Origin: Candidatus Sulfopaludibacter sp. SbA3 | Lineage (GTDB): Bacteria; Acidobacteriota; Terriglobia; Bryobacterales; Bryobacteraceae | Assembly: GCA_945861625.1 (NCBI GenBank) | Contig: CAMAVI010000033.1 | Coordinates: 1 to 35,936, forward strand | DNA length: 35,936 nucleotides | Reading direction: 5' to 3' | Part shown: positions 1 through 6,848 of the stretch, one piece after another | Layout of the letters: the number at the start of each line of letters is the position of its first letter | Position numbering within the stretch: position 1 is the stretch's first letter | Position numbers and translations under genes: made by a program | Notes under the pieces: generated by a model | Database searches by the model: none | What the model was told of the DNA's origin: nothing | Seen by the model: the letters and a program-made list of their open reading frames with translations, nothing else

Positions 1-48
1 GAACTGCTGCACGGCTCGTTGCTGTTCGATCTGGTATTGTCTCTTCAT
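1..48 (-). CDS. 5' end of an unidentified gene running off the left edge
   Basis: Only the first 16 codons are inside the window (MKRQYQIEQQRAVQQF). The start is well supported: on the minus strand an AAGGAGAG Shine-Dalgarno sequence lies a few bases upstream of the ATG. The peptide is too short to assign. It sits beside an 11-bp inverted repeat and a truncated amidase, so a mobile-element gene is possible, but no transposase motif is visible. The sequence left of the window is needed to name it. Confidence 0.5.
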   Translation of the reverse strand, partial: MKRQYQIEQQRAVQQF

Positions 49-122
49 AGCGACTCTCTCCTTTTTCTTGGCAGAAAAAACCAACCGTCGGCCTATTATG
101 GCCGCCAGTTTGAGAGTCGCTA
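48..122. repeat. 11-bp inverted repeat (48-58 / 112-122)
   Basis: TAGCGACTCTC at 48-58 is matched exactly by its reverse complement at 112-122, with 53 bases between. The left arm directly precedes the ATG of the partial gene at 1-48 and overlaps its ribosome binding site. The right arm lies just beyond the point where the amidase reading frame ends. It could mark a mobile-element end or form a leader stem over the ribosome binding site. No target-site duplication can be tested inside the window. Confidence 0.45.
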
Positions 123-126
123 CTTT

Positions 127-432
127 CTACGATTTACCGGGCAATCTCATGATGTCTTTCGCGCCAAAAGGGATTCCAGACAGCTTGCCGCTCCCGGTCG
201 GCTTTTGTGGCAGGACCTGGACCCAGGCCTGGATGGAAGGGTCCATAGCCCGAATGCGCTCGACGCATGGCTTTAGCGCGCGCTCGCGCGTGGTCCGCGA
301 GGCATTTACCCATTGAGTGAAGGTCTCCAGACGGGGAGTCTCCGCCGCAGCGACGGTTGCCGCCGCAAGACTGCCAAGCAGGAACATGCGGCGATCGCTC
401 CACCTCTCGAAGGTGCTTTCGATGCACGCCAT
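127..432 (-). pseudogene. Amidase-signature family protein, truncated after about 100 residues
   Basis: The ATG at 432 has AGGAGAG a few bases upstream, so the original start is intact. The protein opens with a twin-arginine-like signal (RWSDRRMFLLGSLAAA) and continues with the start of an amidase domain, ending in GIPFGAKDIM. In amidases such as GatA relatives this motif is normally followed by several hundred residues carrying the Ser-cisSer-Lys triad; here the frame departs from the family after KDIM and stops six residues later. The Lys of the triad (AKD) is present and both Ser residues are absent, so no activity is expected. The break lies close to the inverted repeat at 48-122, which suggests insertion or deletion at that point. 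The remnant could still be translated as a short exported peptide. Confidence 0.75.
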
Positions 433-511
433 ATCAGATCTCTCCTGATTTCCGCCGATTCTTTCTTGCATTGTGCTTTCTTCCTCGCCTTAGACAAATG
501 TCTCAACTTAG

Positions 512-541
512 GAAGCCACGTGCGTATTGAGCCGTGGCTTC
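512..541. repeat. 9-bp stem with 12-base loop
   Basis: GAAGCCACG at 512-520 pairs perfectly with CGTGGCTTC at 533-541. There is no T-run on either side, so it is not a typical intrinsic terminator. It lies between the kinase remnant and the amidase remnant, both on the minus strand, and may be a leftover element between two decaying genes. Confidence 0.35.
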
Positions 542-555
542 ACTTACCGCACCAC

Positions 556-676
556 TCACGACTTTGGGGCGACCTCACGATCAAGCTTGGTTTCGCGTCC
601 ACGATACACGTTCGCCATGCCACCTTTGCCCAGCAGGGAGAAGATGACCGAGTTTGTCGCCGACGGAAAGCGGCAT
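556..676 (-). pseudogene. Remnant of a Ser/Thr protein kinase N-terminus
   Basis: On the minus strand an ATG at 676 opens MPLSVGDKLGH, the kind of N-terminus found on bacterial PknB-type kinases in this group. The frame then changes, and the next frame reads SLLGKGGMANVYRGRETKL followed by DREVAPKS and a stop at 556. This is the glycine-rich loop (GxGGMxxVY) and the beta-3 strand, in which the usual VAIK lysine region has become VAPK. A few residues between the two pieces appear to be lost, with a frame change. Only about 40 of more than 270 kinase-domain residues remain. No ribosome binding site is evident. This is a relic, not a functional kinase. Confidence 0.7.
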
Positions 677-868
677 ATGACTGATTTAACTAAGCATACT
701 CGATCAAGAAGTAGATAGATCCTGGATCACGCAACCCGGAAACGATTCCCGACAAGGCCACCCAGGCGGCTGGCTTTCTGCGGAATGTCTTCCTTGCGGC
801 TTGCCGTTGGCGCGCGATCGTAACCGGTGGACCCCGGAGTCCACCATCGTGTCCGGCCAGCCGCACCA
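677..868. other. Intergenic stretch without a recognised gene
   Basis: Between the kinase remnant and the promoter of the quinoprotein gene I see no reading frame with family resemblance on either strand. The only long frame, on the minus strand, lacks any recognisable motif. It may be further decayed sequence. Confidence 0.4.
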
Positions 869-897
869 TTCCATTCCTCCAGGTGAGGTAATATAAT
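869..897 (+). promoter_or_regulatory. Candidate sigma-70 promoter of the quinoprotein gene
   Basis: A perfect TATAAT lies at 892-897. The hexamer at 869-874, 17 bases upstream, is a poor -35 match, so the promoter may be weak, extended or activator-dependent. The implied leader to the ATG at 950 is about 45 bases and includes the GGAGAAGG ribosome binding region. Confidence 0.45.
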
Positions 898-949
898 TGC
901 CTAGCGCGGACCGTTTTTCGGCCGCTTGACGCGAAGAGGGAGAAGGTAC

Positions 950-2959
950 ATGAAGCGAGTGTTCACTTGGGCTGGCAGTGTGACGACGGTGGTGGGTTTG
1001 CTGGCTGGTTTGCTGATGGGAGCGGCGCTGCCGCTCGCGGCTCAGCCGGGAACCAAGAACGGAGAGTGGCCGAGCTATGGCGGCGACGTGACCAGCCACC
1101 GCTACTCACCGCTCGACCAGATCAACGCGAGCAACTTCTCACAACTCCAAGTGGCTTGGCGATTCAAGACCGACAATCTAGGCCCCCGGCCGGAGGTGAA
1201 TCTGGAAGGCACGCCGCTGATGGTCAAGGGTGTCCTCTATGCGACGGCCGGAACGCGGCGGACCGTGGTCGCCCTCGATCCGGCGACCGGTGAAATGCTG
1301 TGGAGGTACAGCGAGAACGAAGGCCAGCGGGGACAAGTCGCGCCGCGCGTACTCTCCGGCCGCGGCCTTTCCTACTGGAGCGACGGCAGAGAAGAGCGCA
1401 TCATCTACGTAACGCCGGGCTACCGGATGATCGCGTTGAACGCGAAGACCGGCACGCGTGTAGCCTCCTTCGGCAAGGACGGCGTGGTGGACCTGAAGGA
1501 AGACAACGACCAGACCATCGATCCGCTCAGCCCCAATATCGGACTGCACTCGGCCCCCGTTGTCGCCAACAACGTGATTGTCGTCGGCGCCGCGCATATC
1601 TCCGGAGCCACTCCGCTCAGCAAGACCAACGTGAAGGGCTACGTTCGGGGATTCGACGTGAAGACCGGCAAGCGCCTGTGGATCTTCCACACCATTCCCA
1701 AACCCATGGAGTTCGGCTTCAACACGTGGGAGAACGATTCCTGGGCGTACACGGGCAACACCGGCTCCTGGGGCCAGGCCTCCATCGATCCGGATCTGAA
1801 CATGGTTTACATCGGCGTCGAAACGCCGACGGGCGATTACTATGGCGGCCACCGCCCCGGCAGCGGCCTGTTCGGGGAAAGCATCGTCGCGCTGGATCTG
1901 CGCACGGGGCAGCGCAAGTGGCACTACCAATACATTCACCACGGCATCTGGGATATGGACAATCCGTGCGCGCCGCTGCTGGTGGACCTGACCATCAACG
2001 GCCGCGTGGTCAAAGCGGTGGCCCAACCCACCAAGCAGGCGTTCATGTATGTGCTCAACCGGGAGACGGGCGAGCCGATCTGGCCCATCATGGAAAAGCC
2101 AGTCGAGAAGGGCGACGTGCCGAGCGAATGGTACTCGCCGACGCAGCCCTTCCCCACCAAGCCGCCCGCGTTCGCACGGCAAGGCGTTTCCGTTAACGAA
2201 TTGATCGATTTCACGCCGGAGCTGCGCGCGGAGGCGGAGAAGCTGGTGGCGCGCTATAAGATTGGCCCAATGTTCACGCCGCCCGTGGTCAGCAAACCGC
2301 AGGGTCCTTTATCGACGCTGACGCTGGCGACGGCCGGCGGCGGGGCGAACTGGCCCGGCGGATCGTACGATCCGGAGACGCACATCGCGTATGTTTCCGC
2401 GCAAACAGTCGTGACGCCGCTCGGGTTGCTGCCGCCCACGGCCGGCAAATCGGACATGAATTTCATCCGCGGAACAGCGCAATACGTTTCCGTCGGCGGC
2501 GGCCAAGAAGGCGGGGACAACAGCGGAGGCTTGACCATCCGCGGCTTGCCGCTGATCAAGCCGCCTTACGGGACGCTGACGGCGATCGATCTCAATCGCG
2601 GCGAGATTCTGTGGCAGGTGGCGCATGGCGACACGCCGGACAATGTCCGCAATCACCCCGCGCTCAAGGGTATGAATATTCCGCGTACGGGACGGCCCAC
2701 CACGGCCGGACAGTTGGTGACCAAGACCCTGCTGATCGCGGGCGAGAAAGGCATCGCCACGCAGCCTGACGGACGCCGTGGAGCTCTGCTCCGAGCCTAC
2801 GATAAGGCAACGGGGAAAGACGCCGGCTCCATCTACTTGCCGGCTCCGCAGAGCGGATCGCCGATGACGTACTCGGTGAATGGCAAGCAGTACATCGTGG
2901 TTGCCATCAGCGGCTTCGGGTATATGGGCGAGTACGTCGCCTTTACGCTGCCGGAATAA
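950..2959 (+). CDS. Secreted PQQ-dependent (quinoprotein) dehydrogenase
   Basis: This 669-residue protein starts with an N-terminal signal peptide (hydrophobic core at about residues 12-30, cut near AAQ). The body is a PQQ-type eight-bladed propeller: WPSYGGDVTSHRYSPLDQI near the mature N-terminus, repeated blade motifs such as VALDPATGEMLWRY and VALDLRTGQRKWHYQ, and a C-terminal blade reading YLPAPQSGSPMTYSVNGKQY. It matches membrane-type quinoprotein glucose or alcohol dehydrogenases without an attached cytochrome c domain, so electrons would pass to a separate periplasmic carrier. The ATG at 950 is chosen because GGAGAAGG lies four bases upstream and the signal peptide begins there; an in-frame TTG at 926 is less likely. 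The exact sugar or alcohol substrate cannot be told from sequence. Confidence 0.88.
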   Translation: MKRVFTWAGSVTTVVGLLAGLLMGAALPLAAQPGTKNGEWPSYGGDVTSHRYSPLDQINASNFSQLQVAWRFKTDNLGPRPEVNLEGTPLMVKGVLYATAGTRRTVVALDPATGEMLWRYSENEGQRGQVAPRVLSGRGLSYWSDGREERIIYVTPGYRMIALNAKTGTRVASFGKDGVVDLKEDNDQTIDPLSPNIGLHSAPVVANNVIVVGAAHISGATPLSKTNVKGYVRGFDVKTGKRLWIFHTIPKPMEFGFNTWENDSWAYTGNTGSWGQASIDPDLNMVYIGVETPTGDYYGGHRPGSGLFGESIVALDLRTGQRKWHYQYIHHGIWDMDNPCAPLLVDLTINGRVVKAVAQPTKQAFMYVLNRETGEPIWPIMEKPVEKGDVPSEWYSPTQPFPTKPPAFARQGVSVNELIDFTPELRAEAEKLVARYKIGPMFTPPVVSKPQGPLSTLTLATAGGGANWPGGSYDPETHIAYVSAQTVVTPLGLLPPTAGKSDMNFIRGTAQYVSVGGGQEGGDNSGGLTIRGLPLIKPPYGTLTAIDLNRGEILWQVAHGDTPDNVRNHPALKGMNIPRTGRPTTAGQLVTKTLLIAGEKGIATQPDGRRGALLRAYDKATGKDAGSIYLPAPQSGSPMTYSVNGKQYIVVAISGFGYMGEYVAFTLPE

Positions 2960-3063
2960 TTCGAACGGTGGCGGCTGAGTGCTCCAAGATCCTGGTTAGC
3001 GGGGCGGGCGGAGAACTGGGTCCATAGGTGCGTTAGAATCGGTCAGCACAGCTTGGACACACT

Positions 3064-4191
3064 ATGAAACAGCCTGCGCCTTTGAATTCGCCGCGATTTC
3101 TTGTTGCCGTTTTTGTCACAGTTTGTTTTGGATTGCTCGCGGCCGTCTTTAACGCCGACGCGCAGACCGCCAGGCAGATTCCCACCTTTCAAGTGGACCC
3201 CTCTTGGCCGCAGTTGCCGGAAACGTGGATACTAGGGGCGAGCGCCGGAATCGCCGCCGACTCGTCCGGCAACGTGTGGTTCATTCACCGTCCCGGGAGC
3301 GTGACGGAAAGGAAGGCTTGCTGCCGGCCGGCGCCCGTCGTGATGCAGTTCGACCCTGCGGGGAAGCTCCTGCAAAGCTGGAACGGCCCCGGCGAAGGCT
3401 ATCAGTGGCCGCTGGAAAACGACGAGCACGGCATCTACGTCGACTACAAGAACAACATCTGGATCGCGGGGCGCGGCGCGAACGGAGCCAGCGAAAATCA
3501 GCTCCTTAAATTCGACAATAAGGGCAAGTTCCTGTTGCAAATCGGACGCCGGGCGGCGGGCAATGACAGCAACAACACTGAACGCTTGGGCCAGCCCGCG
3601 GACATGGCGGTCTATCCGCGGACCAATGAAGTCTTTGTCGCCGACGGTTATGGGAACCGGCGCGTGGGCGTCTTCGACGCCGATACAGGCGTGTATAAAC
3701 GGCATTGGGGTGCTTATGGCAACAAGCCGGATGACGGGGCTCCCAAGGCCGCGCGCTATCAGGGGCCGGGCGACCCACAGTTCAACCAGGTCCATCATCT
3801 GCGCATTTCCAACGATGGCCTAGTGTATGTGGCCGACCGTTTGAACCGGCGCATTCAGGTGTTCCGCGCCGACGGCACCTTCGTGAAGGAAGCGTTCATC
3901 CGGCGCGACAGCAAGGAGAACGCGGGCACGGTATCCTCGCTGGCTTTCTCGGCGGACCCCCAGCAGAACTTTCTTTACGTGGCGGATCAGACGGAAAACC
4001 AGATTCTCATCCTGGACCGGCAGACGTTTGAAGAGTTGGGAACGGTGGGACGGCTGGGCCGCTACGCGGGCCAGTTTGTGTCGCCGCATAACATCGCCAC
4101 CGACGCGCAGGGGAATCTCTACGTGGGCGAGGACGTGGGCGGACAGCGCGTGCAGAGGTTCGTGTTTAAGGGACTGGCGGCGCGGCGTTAG
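3064..4191 (+). CDS. Secreted NHL-repeat beta-propeller protein (PAL-like)
   Basis: This is a 375-residue protein with a signal peptide (hydrophobic stretch at residues 11-30, cut near ADAQ). The rest is a series of NHL blades, for example NEVFVADGYGNRRVGVFD, LVYVADRLNRRIQVF, FLYVADQTENQILIL and NLYVGEDVGGQRVQRF. The closest general description is the peptidyl-alpha-hydroxyglycine alpha-amidating-lyase-like propeller family, whose bacterial members mostly have no proven reaction. No strong ribosome binding site precedes the ATG. It is followed closely by the two next genes (gaps of 24 and 31 bases), so 3064-6766 could be one transcript. A paralogue with the same blade signatures lies at 30739-31854. 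Confidence 0.85.
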   Translation: MKQPAPLNSPRFLVAVFVTVCFGLLAAVFNADAQTARQIPTFQVDPSWPQLPETWILGASAGIAADSSGNVWFIHRPGSVTERKACCRPAPVVMQFDPAGKLLQSWNGPGEGYQWPLENDEHGIYVDYKNNIWIAGRGANGASENQLLKFDNKGKFLLQIGRRAAGNDSNNTERLGQPADMAVYPRTNEVFVADGYGNRRVGVFDADTGVYKRHWGAYGNKPDDGAPKAARYQGPGDPQFNQVHHLRISNDGLVYVADRLNRRIQVFRADGTFVKEAFIRRDSKENAGTVSSLAFSADPQQNFLYVADQTENQILILDRQTFEELGTVGRLGRYAGQFVSPHNIATDAQGNLYVGEDVGGQRVQRFVFKGLAARR

Positions 4192-4215
4192 ATTCACTGT
4201 GATAAACTTCCGGCC

Positions 4216-4731
4216 ATGGACAGACTTCTGGGTTCAAGCAAACTGATCGCTGCCGCGTTGTTGTGCGCGAGTTTCCCGGTTCTGGCGCCGGCTGAAACAT
4301 CCGGCGGCGCGGCTGCCGAAGTGCTGGCGTTCGAACAAGCCATGGAAGCCGCCGTGGTGCGCGGCGACGTCGCTTTTGTCGAACGGGTGAGCGCGCCAGA
4401 CCTCAGCTTCACGCACGGCGACGCCTGGACCACGGGCGGCAAACCCCTCGGTGTGGATAACCGGCAATCGTTTCTGGAGAGGGTCCGCAACAAGCATTAC
4501 AACGTGCGCGACCTCGACTCCGTCAAAGTGGAAATGCATGGCGATGTCGCCATCACCTATGGCCGCTATGTGGCGCAGAACCGGGTCACGGCTCCCGGTA
4601 AGGGTGCCTGGTTCTCGGTCTGGTTTGAGCGTGTTTACCAAAAGCGGGACGGCCACTGGCTGTACCTTTCGCATCGCACGGTGCATGGCCCGACTTACGG
4701 ACCCGATCGCCAATCGGTGAGCGACAGGTAA
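4216..4731 (+). CDS. Secreted DUF4440/SnoaL-like (NTF2 superfamily) protein
   Basis: The 171-residue protein has a short signal peptide ending near PAETSG, followed by one NTF2-like alpha+beta cone. The helix FEQAMEAAVVRGD is followed by the FVERVSAPDLSFTHGD strand, and the C-terminal strands carry GDVAITYGRYV and DGHWLYLSHRTVHGP. This is the usual layout of DUF4440 proteins, which bind small hydrophobic ligands or act as non-specific isomerase or hydrolase folds. No catalytic residues can be assigned. It sits 24 bases after the NHL gene and 31 bases before the membrane synthase-like gene, suggesting co-transcription. Confidence 0.8.
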   Translation: MDRLLGSSKLIAAALLCASFPVLAPAETSGGAAAEVLAFEQAMEAAVVRGDVAFVERVSAPDLSFTHGDAWTTGGKPLGVDNRQSFLERVRNKHYNVRDLDSVKVEMHGDVAITYGRYVAQNRVTAPGKGAWFSVWFERVYQKRDGHWLYLSHRTVHGPTYGPDRQSVSDR

Positions 4732-4762
4732 TGCAGACCATTCCTTGCGCGCATCGTAACCG

Positions 4763-6766
4763 ATGTTGTTAGTAATTTACGGGTCCACCGTATTTTTATC
4801 CGCGTTTCTGCTGTTGCAAGTTCAGCCAGTCATCGCCCGCATGATCCTGCCTTGGTTCGGAGGATCCTCGGCTGTCTGGACCGTGTGCATGTTGTTCTTT
4901 CAGGTGGCGCTGTTGGCCGGTTACGCCTATGCCCACTGGCTGCACAGCCGCCTCGATCGGCGTATACAAGCGGGCGTGCACATAGCGCTGCTGGCTGCGA
5001 GCCTGTTCGCCCTGCCGGTGATCCCCGGAGCGGAGTGGAAACCTTCGCCCAACCACAATCCGCCGCTGCGGATACTCGGGATGCTCACCGCGACGGTCGG
5101 CCTGCCATACTTTTTGCTTTCCGCGACCAGCCCTTTGGTGCAGGCGTGGTACGCACGAGCGCGGCATCAGGGTACGCCATACCGTCTGTTCGCACTTTCC
5201 AATCTGGCGGCTCTGGCCGCGCTGGTGCTTTATCCCTTCGCCGTGGAACCGTATGTCCCGGTGCACACTCAGGCGGTGGCCTGGGCATGGGGATACGGCG
5301 CGTTTGCGCTACTGTGCGCGGCGGCGGTCTGGACCTCAGGCCGCGTAGCCGCGGGCGCGCCCGCGGAGCGAAAAGTGGCGGCGGCGGCCCCCAGCGTAGC
5401 GGTGCACCTGATGTGGATTGGCCTGGCCGCTTGCGCCTCCGTCTTGCTGCTGGCCGTTACAAACTACCTGACGCAGGACGTCGCCAGTATTCCGTTTCTT
5501 CGGATTCTGCCGCTGGGCGTCTACCTGCTGACCTTTGTGCTGTGCTTTGACTCGGACCGCGTCTATCGCCGCCGTCTATTCCTGCAACTCTCAGCCCTGG
5601 CCATCTTCGCCACCGGTTATCTACTCTTGCAAGGCAAGTCCATGCCGAATGTGATTTTCACGGTCAGCTTCCTGGCGGTCTCGCTCTTCGTCTGGTGCAT
5701 GACCTGCCACGGCGAATTGGCCCGCATAAAGCCGGAGCCCGGGCGTCTCACTTCGTATTACCTGTCGATTTCAGCAGGTGGGGCTTTGGGTGGCGTCTTC
5801 GCCGGACTCATCGCTCCACTGGTCTTCAATAGCTACTACGAATTTCCGGTGGGCATGGCGCTGGCTGCTACCCTGATGGCCACAGTGGTTTGGCGTGACG
5901 ATCTTCCGCGGCGGAACAGGTTCAAGTTATGGCCCGCGTTCCTGCTTGCCGCGACCTTCGCTTTGCTGGGCTTGGGCATCCGGGCCTCGCTGCATGGATG
6001 CCACGTTATGAACCGCAATTTTTACGGCCAGTTGCGGGTGTGCGACGAGGGCGGCGTGCGTAAACTCTTCCACGGGGTTATCGCCCACGGTTCTGAACTA
6101 CTGGATCCGCAGCAACGCCGGTTGCCCACGGCGTACTATTGCGCGGGTACGGGAGCGGGACAAGCCTGGCCCATGGTCCGCCGAAATGGAGCGGGAGTGC
6201 GCGCGGGAGTCGTGGGGCTTGGCGCGGGCACGCTCGCCGCCTATGGCGCCACGGGAGATAGTGTACGTTTTTACGAGCTAAATCCGCTGGTTCTCGAGGT
6301 GGCGCGCCGGGACTTCCATTTCCTCCGCGATACGCCGGCAAACGTTGAATTTGCCTTGGGTGACGCGCGCCTGGCGCTGGAAAGCGAAGCCCCTCAGCAG
6401 TTCGACCTGCTCGCGATCGACGCGTTTTCGGGCGATGCCGTACCGGTCCATTTGCTTACGCAAGAGGCGTTCACCGCCTATTTCCGCCACATCAAGCCCG
6501 GCGGTATCCTGGCCTTCCACATCACGAATCTCTTCCTGAATTTAGAGCCAGTGGTGGCAAGCGCGGCCTCGGCTCTCGGCAAACGAGCTTTGCTCGTCGA
6601 CTTTGTTCCTTCCCCCGCGGAACCCCAGTGCTTGGGAGCACAATGGGCACTGATTGTGGATGCCGGCGAGAGCAGATTCCCCACTGCCCGAACCGCGGGC
6701 GCTCCGCCCGGTTTCCGCTTGTGGACTGACGACTATTCCAGCATTTTCCCTCTGTTGCGCCGGTAA
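4763..6766 (+). CDS. Membrane protein with C-terminal spermidine-synthase-like domain
   Basis: The protein has 667 residues. The N-terminal two thirds are a chain of roughly ten hydrophobic helices, opening with LSAFLLLQVQPVIARMILPWFGG, a typical start for the fused-MFS/spermidine synthase family. From about residue 475 a Rossmann methyltransferase-type fold follows: GVVGLGAGTLAAYG (cofactor loop), RFYELNPLVLEVAR (acidic ribose-binding Glu), FALGDARLALE and DLLAIDAFSGDAVPVHLLT (catalytic-loop Asp), then PGGILAFHITN. Soluble spermidine synthases are about 290 residues, so this is a membrane-embedded relative whose substrate is not established. A hairpin terminator lies directly after the gene. 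Confidence 0.85.
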   Translation: MLLVIYGSTVFLSAFLLLQVQPVIARMILPWFGGSSAVWTVCMLFFQVALLAGYAYAHWLHSRLDRRIQAGVHIALLAASLFALPVIPGAEWKPSPNHNPPLRILGMLTATVGLPYFLLSATSPLVQAWYARARHQGTPYRLFALSNLAALAALVLYPFAVEPYVPVHTQAVAWAWGYGAFALLCAAAVWTSGRVAAGAPAERKVAAAAPSVAVHLMWIGLAACASVLLLAVTNYLTQDVASIPFLRILPLGVYLLTFVLCFDSDRVYRRRLFLQLSALAIFATGYLLLQGKSMPNVIFTVSFLAVSLFVWCMTCHGELARIKPEPGRLTSYYLSISAGGALGGVFAGLIAPLVFNSYYEFPVGMALAATLMATVVWRDDLPRRNRFKLWPAFLLAATFALLGLGIRASLHGCHVMNRNFYGQLRVCDEGGVRKLFHGVIAHGSELLDPQQRRLPTAYYCAGTGAGQAWPMVRRNGAGVRAGVVGLGAGTLAAYGATGDSVRFYELNPLVLEVARRDFHFLRDTPANVEFALGDARLALESEAPQQFDLLAIDAFSGDAVPVHLLTQEAFTAYFRHIKPGGILAFHITNLFLNLEPVVASAASALGKRALLVDFVPSPAEPQCLGAQWALIVDAGESRFPTARTAGAPPGFRLWTDDYSSIFPLLRR

Positions 6767-6789
6767 GAACGGGCGGCACGGATAGAGTG

Positions 6790-6817
6790 ACGCCTCCCGG
6801 TAACGAGGCGTGGTTTT
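6790..6817 (+). terminator. Intrinsic terminator after the synthase-like gene
   Basis: ACGCCTC at 6790-6796 pairs with GAGGCGT at 6805-6811 around an eight-base loop, followed by GG and a short TTTT run at 6814-6817. The T-run is only on the + strand side, so the terminator serves the 4763-6766 transcript rather than the convergent DUF5916 gene. Confidence 0.6.
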
Positions 6818-6848
6818 CGGGCCGGCGCCCGGCAAGTAGTCCGCTGTA

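Noticed and set aside
1178-2182. A 334-codon open frame antisense to the quinoprotein gene
   Set aside because: It lies wholly inside a gene with clear PQQ-propeller motifs, has no family resemblance and reflects high GC at third positions.
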